From Flavobacterium hydatis (GTDB lineage Bacteria; Bacteroidota; Bacteroidia; Flavobacteriales; Flavobacteriaceae): a DNA stretch of 64,000 nt. The stretch is from the NCBI RefSeq assembly GCF_000737695.1, contig NZ_JPRM01000006.1, forward strand, positions 310,001 through 374,000, in the 5' to 3' direction. Shown here piece by piece: positions 19,301 through 28,357 of the stretch (position 1 is the first letter of the stretch; each line of letters opens with the position of its first letter). The notes below the pieces were generated by a model, which saw only the letters and a list, made by a program, of their open reading frames with translations, made no database searches and was not told the origin of the DNA. The translations under genes were made by a program, and so were the position numbers.

Positions 19301-19304
19301 TAAA

Positions 19305-19340
19305 CAAAAAAAAGCCCAAACCATTTATGGTTTGAGCTTT
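19305..19340 (-). terminator. terminator of the sulfate-reduction operon
   Basis: On the - strand an AAAGCTCAAACCAT / ATGGTTTGGGCTTT hairpin is followed by TTTTTTT, 50 nt after the last gene of the operon. Confidence 0.8.
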
Positions 19341-19351
19341 ATATATAAAAT

Positions 19352-19387
19352 CTTAGTTCCTTAGAAACTTAGTTTCTTAGCACCTTA
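19352..19387. repeat. CTAAG-type intergenic repeat (reverse orientation)
   Basis: CTTAGTTCCTTAGAAACTTAG and TTTCTTAGCACCTTA form the inverse orientation of the CTAAG family, placed between the terminator and the stop codon of the reductase gene. Confidence 0.45.
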
Positions 19388-19391
19388 AAAA

Positions 19392-20444
19392 TTAAACAAT
19401 CGCTTTAACAACTGCTTTTGGAGCTTCTTTACGAGTTCCGTCAAATCCGTCTACACCAGAAACGGTTGTATATTTAAGTACATATTTTTTACCTGGATTG
19501 ATGATTTGGTATGCCGCCTGACACATAAGTGTTGCTTCGTGGAATCCGCAAAGAATCAATTTTAGTTTTCCTGGGTAAGTATTAACGTCTCCAATTGCAA
19601 AGATTCCTGGAATATTAGTTTGGTAATCTAATGCATTATTTACTTTAATGGCATTTTTCTCGATTTCTAATCCCCAGTCTCCGATTGGACCTAACTTTGG
19701 TGTTAATCCGAAAAGTGGAATGAAATAATCTGTTTCGATTTTACGGTGTGCTCCGTTTTCTTCGATATCTAATGACTCAATATGCTCTGCTCCATTAATT
19801 CCGATTACTTCTGCTGGTGTAATTAACTTAATTTTTCCAGCTGTTTTTAATTCTTGTACTTTTTCTACAGAATCAAGTGCTCCTCTAAATTCGTTTCTAC
19901 GGTGAATTAAAGTTACTTCTGAAGCTACATTTGCAAGGAATATACTCCAGTCTAAAGCTGAGTCTCCTCCTCCGGCAATTACAACTCTTTTATCTCTGAA
20001 TTTTTCTGGATTCTTGATGAAGTATTTTACACCTTTATTTTCATAAAACTCGATATCTTCAATAAGTGGCTTACGTGGCTCAAAACTTCCTAAACCTCCA
20101 GCAATAGCAATTACTGGTGCGTGAAATTTAGTTCCTTTATTTGAGGTTACAATAAAACTACCGTCTTCTTGTTTTTCGATTGTTTCTGCACGTTCTCCTA
20201 ATGTATAACCTGGCTCAAATTGTCTAATTTGTTCTTGTAGGTTATCAATTAAATCTCCTGCTAAAACTTCTGGAAATCCAGGAATATCATAGATAGGTTT
20301 CTTTGGATATAATTCTGATAGTTGCCCACCTGCTTGAGGTAAAGCATCTAATATATGGCATTTTAATTTTAATAATCCTGCCTCAAAAACGGCAAATAAA
20401 CCAGTTGGCCCAGCTCCTATTATAAGTATATCTGTTTTAATCAT
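19392..20444 (-). CDS. ferredoxin--NADP(+) reductase, thioredoxin-reductase-like type
   Basis: This FAD/NAD(P)-binding flavoprotein of about 350 aa resembles the bacterial thioredoxin-reductase-like Fnr class. It has FAD motif ILIIGAGPTGLFAVFEAGL, NADP motif VVIAGGGDSALDWSIFLA, and ATG-type motif GIFAIGDVNTYPG. There is no CxxC active site, so it is not a thioredoxin reductase. I start it at MIKTDILIIGAG; an ATG 12 codons upstream only adds an unrelated leader. As the last gene of the sulfate-reduction operon it is a good candidate for supplying reduced ferredoxin to the siroheme sulfite reductase, an inference from context. Confidence 0.88.
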   Translation of the reverse strand: MIKTDILIIGAGPTGLFAVFEAGLLKLKCHILDALPQAGGQLSELYPKKPIYDIPGFPEVLAGDLIDNLQEQIRQFEPGYTLGERAETIEKQEDGSFIVTSNKGTKFHAPVIAIAGGLGSFEPRKPLIEDIEFYENKGVKYFIKNPEKFRDKRVVIAGGGDSALDWSIFLANVASEVTLIHRRNEFRGALDSVEKVQELKTAGKIKLITPAEVIGINGAEHIESLDIEENGAHRKIETDYFIPLFGLTPKLGPIGDWGLEIEKNAIKVNNALDYQTNIPGIFAIGDVNTYPGKLKLILCGFHEATLMCQAAYQIINPGKKYVLKYTTVSGVDGFDGTRKEAPKAVVKAIV

Positions 20445-20548
20445 CTTATTATTGTTTATAATCATTCTTAATAAATACAAAGAAACAAATAATTTACACT
20501 ATTTTCAATGATTTTTATCATTCATTTCTTCATTAGCTCAAAAAAAAA

Positions 20549-21127
20549 TTAATGCGTATTTTTTAGTGAGGCGGTAATTTCATTCATTTTTTTGACCTTA
20601 TCTTCAAAATTCCCTTTTAAGGTTTTTCGATACTCGTTAAGGTTTTCTACCATCTGATTTATATCATCTGGAATTATCTCTTCAAAAAACTCACGCAACC
20701 TTTTTGCAGTTGTTGGTGATTTTCCATTTGTCGAAATGGCAATCTTTACATTCCCTTTGGTTACGATTCCGCCTAAATAATAATCACATAATTCGGGCGT
20801 ATCGGCAATATTACATATCAGATATCTTTCTGTAGATAAATCGTATATCCTTTTGTTAACCAATAAATCGTCTGTACAGGCAATAACCATATGCCTTCTT
20901 TTAAGCATTTTCTTTTTGAACTTTGCTTTTGTCAGGGTCAGATTATATTTCTCTGCCAAGATTTCTATCTCTGGCAAAAAAGTGGTTGCAACAACCTCAA
21001 CATTGGCATTTGGACTTGATTTTAATAAAAAAGAAAGCTTCTCTAATCCCACATTTCCGCCGCCTACAATAAGTACATTAAGTTTATGTAGTTTTAAAAA
21101 AATGGGATACAATTCGTTTCTTTCCAT
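20549..21127 (-). CDS. precorrin-2 dehydrogenase / siroheme synthase Met8-like domain
   Basis: This 192-aa protein matches the N-terminal siroheme-synthase part of CysG and yeast Met8: NAD-binding VLIVGGGNVGLEKLSFLL, then NIADTPELCDYYLGGIV and IAISTNGKSPTTAKRLREFFEE. It oxidises precorrin-2 to sirohydrochlorin and probably inserts iron to give siroheme, the prosthetic group of the sulfite reductase in the same operon. Its ATG overlaps the stop codon of the preceding cobA gene (TAATG), implying translational coupling. Confidence 0.9.
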   Translation of the reverse strand: MERNELYPIFLKLHKLNVLIVGGGNVGLEKLSFLLKSSPNANVEVVATTFLPEIEILAEKYNLTLTKAKFKKKMLKRRHMVIACTDDLLVNKRIYDLSTERYLICNIADTPELCDYYLGGIVTKGNVKIAISTNGKSPTTAKRLREFFEEIIPDDINQMVENLNEYRKTLKGNFEDKVKKMNEITASLKNTH

Positions 21128-21903
21128 TACAATCTTATTTTATTCGATACAAATTCTTCGTAAAATCCTTTTAGTTTGGTGCTTTCTCCAACTACTTCTC
21201 CAATTATAATAATAGCTGGCGAACCTAGTTTTTTTTCTGCAGCAATTTCCTGGATTGTATTTATCGTTCCTACTCCTACTTTTTCATCTGGAGTAGTTCC
21301 GTTTTGAATAATCGCTATTGGAGTTTCTCCTTTTGATTCTTTCTGGAATAAAGCAACTATTTGTGATAGTTTGCTCATTCCCATTAAGATTACTACTGTT
21401 GCAGAAGATTTTGCTGCAAGAGCAACATCTGATGATAATTTTCTATCAGAAGTTGTTCCTGTAATTGCCCAAAAACTCTCAGAAACTCCTCTTTTGGTTA
21501 TCGAAATTCCCTGATAAGCCGGAACTGCAATTACCGATGAGATTCCTGGTACTACAAAAGTAGGGATTCCGAAACTCTCTACGTATTCTATCTCTTCGCC
21601 ACCGCGACCAAACACAAATGAATCTCCTCCTTTTAGTCGCACTACATTCCCGTAAGTTAATGCGTTATCGACTATCAATTGATTTATCTGGTCTTGTGTG
21701 TATGCGTGATTTCCTATTCGCTTGCCAACAAAAATTCGGATTGCGTTTTTAGGCGCATATTCTAAAATTTCATCATTTGCCAAAGCATCGTACAAAACCA
21801 CATTTGCTTCTGCAAGTGCTTTTACACCTTTTAATGTCATCAAATCTGGATCTCCCGGACCTGCTCCGACTAAAGTTACTTTGGGTTTTACTGTATTAAG
21901 CAT
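21127..21903 (-). CDS. cobA: uroporphyrinogen-III C-methyltransferase
   Basis: This 258-aa SUMT makes precorrin-2 from uroporphyrinogen III with two SAM. Diagnostic motifs are LVGAGPGDPDLMTLKG near the N-terminus and VVRLKGGDSFVFGRGGEE, both characteristic of the tetrapyrrole methylase family, followed by VPGISSVIAVPAYQGI. It overlaps the sulfite-reductase gene by 8 nt and the Met8-like gene by one base. The three therefore form a tight siroheme/sulfite-reductase block. Confidence 0.95.
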   Translation of the reverse strand: MLNTVKPKVTLVGAGPGDPDLMTLKGVKALAEANVVLYDALANDEILEYAPKNAIRIFVGKRIGNHAYTQDQINQLIVDNALTYGNVVRLKGGDSFVFGRGGEEIEYVESFGIPTFVVPGISSVIAVPAYQGISITKRGVSESFWAITGTTSDRKLSSDVALAAKSSATVVILMGMSKLSQIVALFQKESKGETPIAIIQNGTTPDEKVGVGTINTIQEIAAEKKLGSPAIIIIGEVVGESTKLKGFYEEFVSNKIRL

Positions 21904-23986
21904 TAGCTAAATCTTTGGCTCTATATTTTTCGATGGTATCAAAAAAAGCAATTCCTTCTTGGATGTATTGTTTTGCAAATGCTTCTGAAGGTTCTACTTT
22001 ATTAATTTGGTAAACTAATTCTTTAAATGTTGTTGGCAATTCTATTTTAGAAGTTGCTACAAAAACAGTATCAAACAAATCAACAATTCCTGCGTGATTA
22101 TTTGTTTTTTCATCTTCTGAAAGTAATAATGCTTTAGCACCATTTACAAATCCTGCGTAAGCATGGTAAATAGCATCTGACCATTTGTTTTCGTCGAATG
22201 ATTCTTGTGCGAAGGTTAATTTATCTTTTGCTTCTAATAATAAAGTAGCAACTAGATCAATAACAACTCCGGCACATTCTCCTACTCCAACTGCTTTTAC
22301 GTAATTGTCGGCATTACCCCAATCTACAAAATCAGCTTCGGTTAAATTGGTTACATCTGCGAATGGTTTTAAAATTTCATAGAAATATTTCTCTCCTTTT
22401 GCATCGTAATAATTAAGGAATTTTTGTCCGTTTGCATTAGCATCAAAATCATTTAAGATGGTGCGCAATGCATCTGGTCCTCTACGACTTGGAATTTTAA
22501 TTACTTTATCTGCAAAACGACCTGAACCATTTCCTAATCTTCCTCCTCCTAATAAAACTTGTAACGCTGGCGCAACTAATTTTCCTGAGTTAATAGACAT
22601 TCCCTGAAACCCGATTGCTGACATATTGTGTTGTCCACAAGCATTCATACAACCACTAATTTTTATTTCGATTTCTTGGTTATTGCTGTATTGTGGATAT
22701 TCGGCATTTAGCACTTTTTCTAATTCTTCAGCAATTCCGGTACTACTTGCAATCCCAAGATTACAAGTATCTGTACCCGGACAAGCTGTAATATCGGCTG
22801 TAGAATTATATCCTAGATTTACAAAACCTAACTTCGCTAATTCCTGATAAAAGAAGGGCAGATTCTCTTCTTTTACGTGACGTATTACAATATTTTGACG
22901 CAATGAAAAACGTAATTCGTTTGCTGCATAATTCTTAATCAAGTCAGCTAATATTCTAGCTTTATCTGTATAAAAATCTCCTAATAATACTTTGATTCCG
23001 ATAGCATAATATCCATCTTGTTTCTGAGCAATTACGTTAGATTTTTTCCAAGCTTCATAAGCAGCCTCATCTTCAATAGTAACCGATGGAACTGTTAATA
23101 ATGGCTCTGGAATTGGCGCATCAAAAGCTGTTGTATCTATTTCGTATGTTTCAAAAGCAATTGCTTTTTTCTCTTGTTCAACCAAATCAAGGAATGTATC
23201 TCTTCCTATTTCTTTGATTAAAAATTTCATACGCGCTTTCATTCTTTTTGCACGTTCTCCGTATCTGTCAAAAATACGAATCACACCTTCAGCCGTTGGG
23301 ATAATTTGGTTAGCTGGTACAAATTCCGAAAGTAATTCGGCATGTGCTGGTTGCGAACCTAATCCTCCACCTAACATGATTTTAAATCCACGAACGCCAT
23401 CTACAATTTTTGGAATAAATCCTAAATCGTGCAAATAACTTAAAGCAGTATCTTCATCTGATGATGAGAACGAAATTTTAAATTTACGTCCCATTTCCTG
23501 ACAAATAGGGTTTCTTAATAAATATTGGAACAAACCATGTGCGTAAGGCGAAACATCAAATGGTTCATTTACATCTACACCTGCTAATTCGCTTGCTGTA
23601 ATATTACGAACAGTGTTACCACAAGCTTCACGCAAAGTAACATCGTCTTTGGCTAGATTAGCCCAAAGTTCTGGAGTTCTGTCTAAACTTACATAGTGTA
23701 TCTGAATGTCCTGACGTGTTGTAATATGCAAACGTCCTGTAGAATATTCATCAGAAACTTTAGTAATACGTACTAATTGCTCGCTGGTAACCTTACCAAA
23801 TGGCAATTTAATACGAATCATTTGAACGCCTTCCTGACGTTGTCCGTAGATTCCACGTGCTAAACGAAGACTACGAAAACGTTCATCATCAATTTTCCCT
23901 CCACGGAATAAATGAATCTTTTTTTCTAAATCGATAATCTCTTTCTGAACTATCGGATTTTCTATTTCTGTTCTAAAACTTTCCAT
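21896..23986 (-). CDS. siroheme sulfite (nitrite/sulfite-type) reductase with C-terminal HEPN-like domain
   Basis: This 696-aa enzyme has the duplicated ferredoxin-like and siroheme/Fe-S halves of the nitrite/sulfite reductase family. The siroheme-[4Fe-4S] ligands are Cys402-x5-Cys408 (CPGTDTC) and Cys446-x3-Cys450 (CMNAC), and ITTRQDIQIHYV is a typical substrate-half motif. After about residue 575 there is an extra alpha-helical region of roughly 120 residues (for example DAIYHAYAGFVNGAKALLL) resembling a HEPN domain, absent from ordinary SiR. The genomic setting with CysDNH makes sulfite the likely substrate. The added domain is an unusual fusion of unknown purpose. Confidence 0.92.
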   Translation of the reverse strand: MESFRTEIENPIVQKEIIDLEKKIHLFRGGKIDDERFRSLRLARGIYGQRQEGVQMIRIKLPFGKVTSEQLVRITKVSDEYSTGRLHITTRQDIQIHYVSLDRTPELWANLAKDDVTLREACGNTVRNITASELAGVDVNEPFDVSPYAHGLFQYLLRNPICQEMGRKFKISFSSSDEDTALSYLHDLGFIPKIVDGVRGFKIMLGGGLGSQPAHAELLSEFVPANQIIPTAEGVIRIFDRYGERAKRMKARMKFLIKEIGRDTFLDLVEQEKKAIAFETYEIDTTAFDAPIPEPLLTVPSVTIEDEAAYEAWKKSNVIAQKQDGYYAIGIKVLLGDFYTDKARILADLIKNYAANELRFSLRQNIVIRHVKEENLPFFYQELAKLGFVNLGYNSTADITACPGTDTCNLGIASSTGIAEELEKVLNAEYPQYSNNQEIEIKISGCMNACGQHNMSAIGFQGMSINSGKLVAPALQVLLGGGRLGNGSGRFADKVIKIPSRRGPDALRTILNDFDANANGQKFLNYYDAKGEKYFYEILKPFADVTNLTEADFVDWGNADNYVKAVGVGECAGVVIDLVATLLLEAKDKLTFAQESFDENKWSDAIYHAYAGFVNGAKALLLSEDEKTNNHAGIVDLFDTVFVATSKIELPTTFKELVYQINKVEPSEAFAKQYIQEGIAFFDTIEKYRAKDLANA

Positions 23987-24117
23987 TTGTTTTTTCGCTT
24001 TAAGCTATAAGCTTCTTTAAACTTTGTTCTTTTCTTTGGGTAATAAGCTTTATACTTACTAAACACCTTATATATTTTTTTGCTTAAAGCTTACAGCCTA
24101 AAGCATATTACAGGAAA

Positions 24118-25362
24118 TTATCTAATGAATCCTACTCCTGCAGTTGTATTGGTTGCGGTATCAATCAGGATAAAAGCTCCATTTGATTTATTGTCGTTAT
24201 AGGCATCAAAATATAAAGGTTTGCTTAATTTAATGCTTACTTCACCTATTTCGTTTATAGCTAATTGAGTTGCTGGTGTTGTACCTGAATAATCGGTTGC
24301 GATTGTATTCTTGATACTTTCTACTTTTGCCAAAACTCTGTTTGTATTATGCTGAACGATATATTTTGTTCCCGGAACTAACTTTTTAGAATCCATCCAA
24401 CAAACTGTTGTCGTGATATCTTTTTCAATTTTAGGAAGTTCATTAGATTTTACAATCATATCTCCTCTGGTAACATTGATATCATTTTCTAATTCAATTG
24501 TGATTGATGATCCTGCAATTGCCTCATCAAATTGTTTATCAAAAAAGTGAATGTTCTTTACTTTAGATTCAGTCAAAGAGGGTAAAACTGTTACGGCATC
24601 TCCAACTTTAATTGAGTTTCCGTATAATTTACCTGCATATCCTCTAAAATCATGGTACTCTTCAGTCTTTGGGCGAATTACTGTTTGAACTGGAAAACGT
24701 GCTTCTCCTTTTTCAAAAACATCTGTTGGCTCTAAAGCTTCTAAATGTTCCAAAACAGTTTGTCCGTCGTACCATTTCATGTTTTCCGATTTATCAACTA
24801 CGTTTCCTCCGTTGATTGCACTTAACGGAATATAACTTACGTTTTGTTCCTTAAAAGTACTTTTAGCATTTAATGCCTGAAAATCAGTTTTGATTTTATT
24901 GAAAACTTCTTCAGAATAATCCACTAAATCCATTTTGTTAATCGCTACAATTACCTCTTTTACTCTCAATAAATTATTGATAAAAAAGTGACGGTACGTT
25001 TGCTCGATTACTCCTTTTCGAGCATCAATCAATATGATAGAAACTTGCGAAGTCGAAGCTCCTGTAACCATGTTACGTGTATACTCAACGTGACCTGGAG
25101 TATCGGCAATAATGTAACTTTTTTTAGCTGTCGAAAAATATATATGCGCTACATCAATCGTGATTCCTTGTTCTCTTTCTGCTACTAATCCGTCAGTTGC
25201 CAATGAGAAATCTAAGTAATCGTATCCTTTTAATTTGCTGCTTTTTTCTATTGCTTCTATTTTATCTGTAGTCAATGACTTTGTATCGTACAATAATCTT
25301 CCGATCAAAGTACTCTTTCCATCATCTACACTTCCTGCTGTTGCTATTTTTAAAACTTCCAT
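24118..25362 (-). CDS. cysN: sulfate adenylyltransferase, large GTPase subunit
   Basis: This 414-aa GTPase is the regulatory subunit of ATP sulfurylase. G1 is GSVDDGKSTLIGRLLYD, the switch region is EREQGITIDVAHIYF, G3 is DTPGHVEYTRNM, and G4 is NKMD. It couples GTP hydrolysis to adenylyl-sulfate (APS) formation by CysD. It ends without an APS-kinase (CysC) domain, and no cysC is seen in the operon. This fits direct APS reduction by the Fe-S type CysH encoded nearby. Confidence 0.95.
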   Translation of the reverse strand: MEVLKIATAGSVDDGKSTLIGRLLYDTKSLTTDKIEAIEKSSKLKGYDYLDFSLATDGLVAEREQGITIDVAHIYFSTAKKSYIIADTPGHVEYTRNMVTGASTSQVSIILIDARKGVIEQTYRHFFINNLLRVKEVIVAINKMDLVDYSEEVFNKIKTDFQALNAKSTFKEQNVSYIPLSAINGGNVVDKSENMKWYDGQTVLEHLEALEPTDVFEKGEARFPVQTVIRPKTEEYHDFRGYAGKLYGNSIKVGDAVTVLPSLTESKVKNIHFFDKQFDEAIAGSSITIELENDINVTRGDMIVKSNELPKIEKDITTTVCWMDSKKLVPGTKYIVQHNTNRVLAKVESIKNTIATDYSGTTPATQLAINEIGEVSIKLSKPLYFDAYNDNKSNGAFILIDTATNTTAGVGFIR

Positions 25363-25485
25363 TTTGTATATTGTTTCAGGTTTAAATTTTTGTTTAAAGT
25401 TTAAAGTTGATTCTCTTTGAACTAAAGTTTAAATCTGTATGTTTTTGTTTTTTTTAATTATCAATTGTCAATTATTAATTATCAA

Positions 25486-26385
25486 TTAAAAATATCCTTG
25501 TTGTTTTCTTTTCTCCATTGCCGCTTCAGAACGTTTGTCATCAATTCTGGCTCCTCTTTCTGAGATTGTCGATGTTCTAATCTCACCAACTACTTCTTTA
25601 ATTGTCGCTGCATAAGATTCAACTGCTGCTGTACAACTCATATCTCCAACGGTTCTAAAACGAACGATTCTTTCTTCTATTTGTTCGTCTTCTTCCTGAT
25701 ATACATAAGGAGAATGTGACCAGATTAATCCGTCTCTCAAGAAAACTTTACGTTTGTGTGAAAAGTAAATCGATGGAATTTCAATTTTTTCTTGTTCGAT
25801 ATAACTCCATACATCTAATTCAGTCCAGTTAGAAATTGGAAAAACACGTACGTTTTGTCCATTTTCAATTTTTCCGTTTAGAATATCAAATAACTCTGGA
25901 CGTTGATTTTTTTCATCCCATTGACCGAAATCATCACGAACTGAGAAAATACGTTCTTTTGCTCTTGCTTTTTCTTCATCTCTACGTGCTCCACCAATAC
26001 AAGCATCAAACTTAAATTCTTCGATTGCATCTAAAAGTGTAGTTGTCTGTAAGCTGTTTCTACTAGAATATTTCCCAGTTTCTTCTACAACTTTTCCTTC
26101 ATCAATAGCATCCTGAACATTTCTTACGATTAATTCTAATCCTAACTCTGCAACTAATTTATCTCTAAATTCTATTGTTTCAGGAAAGTTATGTCCTGTA
26201 TCAACATGCAATAGTGGGAAAGGTATTTTTGCAGGAAAGAATGCTTTTTGCGCTAAACGCACTAAAGTAATCGAATCTTTACCTCCTGAAAAAAGTAAAA
26301 CCGGTTTATCAAACTGAGAAATTACTTCTCTAAAAATGTATATCGCTTCGCTTTCTAAAGCATTTGTTTTTAATACTGAACTCAT
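25486..26385 (-). CDS. cysD: sulfate adenylyltransferase, small subunit
   Basis: This 299-aa catalytic subunit of ATP sulfurylase has the PP-loop motif LLFSGGKDSITLVRLA near residue 30. Characteristic segments follow: LLHVDTGHNFPETIEFRD, GGARRDEEKARAKERIFSVRD and the C-terminal GDMSCTAAVES ... RKQQGYF. It adenylates sulfate with ATP together with CysN. The gene precedes cysN by 124 nt in the same operon. Confidence 0.96.
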   Translation of the reverse strand: MSSVLKTNALESEAIYIFREVISQFDKPVLLFSGGKDSITLVRLAQKAFFPAKIPFPLLHVDTGHNFPETIEFRDKLVAELGLELIVRNVQDAIDEGKVVEETGKYSSRNSLQTTTLLDAIEEFKFDACIGGARRDEEKARAKERIFSVRDDFGQWDEKNQRPELFDILNGKIENGQNVRVFPISNWTELDVWSYIEQEKIEIPSIYFSHKRKVFLRDGLIWSHSPYVYQEEDEQIEERIVRFRTVGDMSCTAAVESYAATIKEVVGEIRTSTISERGARIDDKRSEAAMEKRKQQGYF

Positions 26386-26440
26386 TATCTGTTTATTTGA
26401 TTGTCTGTTTATTCGGTTAAACGAATAAACGATTTAACTT

Positions 26441-27148
26441 TTATTTTTTACTTCCGTGCAAACCACATTCTTTATGGCTTGACTCCCACCACCATCTTCC
26501 GGCTCTAATATCTTCGTCTGGCAAAATTGCTCTTGTACATGGTGCACAACCTATACTTACAAAACCTTTTTTATGTAATGCGTTTTGAGGTACACTATGC
26601 TCTTGCAAATAATCCTCTACTTCTTGTAATGACCATTTTAATAATGGGTTGAATTTTATTATTTCGAAGTTGGCATCGTATTCAAACAATTGTAAATCAT
26701 TTCTGTTTTCCGATTGTTCGGCTCTTAAACCTGTTATCCAAACTGCATTTCCAGCCAAGGCTTTTCTTAACGGAACTACTTTACGGATAAAGCAGCATTC
26801 TTTTCTGTTCTCTACCGAATCATAAAAGCTATTCGGGCCTTTTGCTTTTAATAAACTCTCTACCGCAGTTGCTTCTGGAAAATAAACTTCGATTTGTTTT
26901 TTATACTTTTTTAATGTTCTATGAAAAACATCGTATGTTTCCTGAAACAATCTTCCTGTATCTAAAGTAAAAATGGTAATTGCGATATTATTTTTAGCAA
27001 TAAAATCGGTAATAACCTGATCTTCCTGACCAAATGAAGTCGAGAAGACTACTTTGTCCTTGTATTCATTAGCCAAAAAAGTCAATGTTTCTTCTAAAGA
27101 GAAATCTTTTGTTTTAGCTAATAAAGATGTAATGTTTGTTGCACTCAT
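26441..27148 (-). CDS. cysH: assimilatory adenylyl-sulfate (APS/PAPS) reductase
   Basis: This 235-aa reductase converts activated sulfate to sulfite. It holds a Cys pair CC at 118-119 and CAPC at 201-204. This four-cysteine set binds a [4Fe-4S] cluster and marks the APS-using class rather than the PAPS-only enterobacterial type. The catalytic Cys228 lies in KECGLHG at the C-terminus. The absence of an APS-kinase gene nearby agrees with APS as substrate. It is the second gene of the sulfate-reduction operon. Confidence 0.95.
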   Translation of the reverse strand: MSATNITSLLAKTKDFSLEETLTFLANEYKDKVVFSTSFGQEDQVITDFIAKNNIAITIFTLDTGRLFQETYDVFHRTLKKYKKQIEVYFPEATAVESLLKAKGPNSFYDSVENRKECCFIRKVVPLRKALAGNAVWITGLRAEQSENRNDLQLFEYDANFEIIKFNPLLKWSLQEVEDYLQEHSVPQNALHKKGFVSIGCAPCTRAILPDEDIRAGRWWWESSHKECGLHGSKK

Positions 27149-27172
27149 ATTCTTGATATTCCTAAATGATTA

Positions 27173-28075
27173 TTACAATAATTTAGATAATGTTTTTAAA
27201 CTCAAAAGGATAATTAATATTCCTACTGCCACCATCATTGGCTTTCTTTTAATTTTATTTACTAAAAAAGCAGCAAGAGGAGCAGCAATTACTCCACCCA
27301 AAATTAAACCTACTATAACTTGCCATCCGTGGATTCCTCCAAAAAGCATAAATGTTATTCCACTTGCAAACGAAACTGCAAACTCAGCTGCATTTACTGA
27401 TCCAATTGTATACCGTGGATTTCTTCCTCTACCTAATAATGTCGAAGTTACGATTGGTCCCCAACCTCCGCCACCAACAGAATCCATAAAACCTCCAAAG
27501 GTTGCTAAGACTCCTAATCGTTTCGTTTTCTTTTTAACTATTGTTTTTGCTAATGCTTTTCTGATGATTATTATCGCCAATACAATCATGTAAACTGCAA
27601 TAAATGGTTTTATAACATCTCCGTCGATTACATCTGATAGTAAATAAGCTCCTGTTATTGATCCTAAAACTCCCGGTATCAATAAATTCTTAACCAATTT
27701 TTTGTTAATATTCCCAAACTTATGGTGCGATATCGCCGATGCTCCCGTTGTAAACATTTCTGCTACGTGAACTCCTCCGCTACTAACTACCGGAGAAACT
27801 CCATAAGCTAACAAGAAAGAGGTTGATGTTGCTCCGTAACCCATTCCTAATGTTCCATCTACCAATTGTGCAAAAACACCAATGAAAAAAAATACTAAAA
27901 ATTCCTGATTAAATCCGTCTAAAAAACCTTGCCAAGTAAAATCGGCATGATGATTATAAATCAATACCGAAATTAAACCCAATAATAATACAGCAGGAAT
28001 TATAACCCATAATTTATTTGAGAATGATTCTCCTGACTTTATTGTTACAGTATTTAACTTCAGTTCTTTTTCCAT
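27173..28075 (-). CDS. TauE/SafE-family sulfite exporter-like membrane protein (operon leader)
   Basis: This 300-aa polytopic membrane protein has about eight helices, with the duplicated glycine-rich repeats of TauE/SafE: VDGTLGMGYGATSTSFLLAYG in the first half and FGGFMDSVGGGGWGPIVTS in the second. It is the first gene of the sulfate-reduction operon, 24 nt before cysH. Family members move sulfite, sulfoacetate or related anions, and sulfate uptake has been proposed for members beside cys genes. The direction of transport here is not determined. Confidence 0.88.
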   Translation of the reverse strand: MEKELKLNTVTIKSGESFSNKLWVIIPAVLLLGLISVLIYNHHADFTWQGFLDGFNQEFLVFFFIGVFAQLVDGTLGMGYGATSTSFLLAYGVSPVVSSGGVHVAEMFTTGASAISHHKFGNINKKLVKNLLIPGVLGSITGAYLLSDVIDGDVIKPFIAVYMIVLAIIIIRKALAKTIVKKKTKRLGVLATFGGFMDSVGGGGWGPIVTSTLLGRGRNPRYTIGSVNAAEFAVSFASGITFMLFGGIHGWQVIVGLILGGVIAAPLAAFLVNKIKRKPMMVAVGILIILLSLKTLSKLL

Positions 28076-28112
28076 ACGCTTAATTATTCTTTTTTATCTT
28101 TAAAATCTATTA

Positions 28113-28132
28113 CCCTATCGGCTTAGTAGATT
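28113..28132. promoter_or_regulatory. shared sulfur-operon operator candidate, cys side
   Basis: In the sense of the cys operon this reads TCTACTAAGCCGATAGGG, beginning near the expected transcription start. It matches 15 of 18 bases of a site at 41030-41047 at the metY leader promoter. It also matches the core of 28298-28321 in front of the second TauE/SafE gene. A binding site of the neighbouring Rrf2 regulator is a reasonable guess. Confidence 0.4.
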
Positions 28133-28138
28133 ACAATG

Positions 28139-28167
28139 CAAAATTAATACTTATTTCTAAATATCAA
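28139..28167 (-). promoter_or_regulatory. promoter of the sulfate-reduction operon
   Basis: On the - strand TTG, 18 nt and TAATTTTG match the Bacteroidota TTG/TAnnTTTG consensus about 65 nt ahead of the first start codon. Confidence 0.6.
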
Positions 28168-28297
28168 AATAATATTTGCTTTTTTTATATCACTAATTAT
28201 CTATAAGTTACATCGCAAAACACCCTAAAGAATCCTAAAAACCGTCTAGACGTATTATAAATGGCGTTATGTTATATTTTTGTGATATTTTTCTTAA

Positions 28298-28321
28298 AGT
28301 CTACCATGTCTATAGGATTAT
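28298..28321. promoter_or_regulatory. shared sulfur-operon operator candidate, second TauE/SafE side
   Basis: AGTCTACCATGTCTATAGGA and the four following bases align to the cys-operon site with 17 of 24 identities in the same orientation relative to transcription. It lies about 15 nt downstream of a TATTTTTG -7 element (28275-28282). Confidence 0.35.
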
Positions 28322-28357
28322 CGTAAAATTGTTATTATTTTTACCCAAATTTTTTTT

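Noticed and set aside
15503..19387. CRISPR-like array from the CTAAG repeats
   Set aside because: Units are only 8-10 nt, degenerate, without spacers of regular length and without cas genes.
19392..20444. Thioredoxin reductase
   Set aside because: The fold is similar but the CxxC redox motif is missing, so ferredoxin-NADP reductase of the same superfamily fits better.
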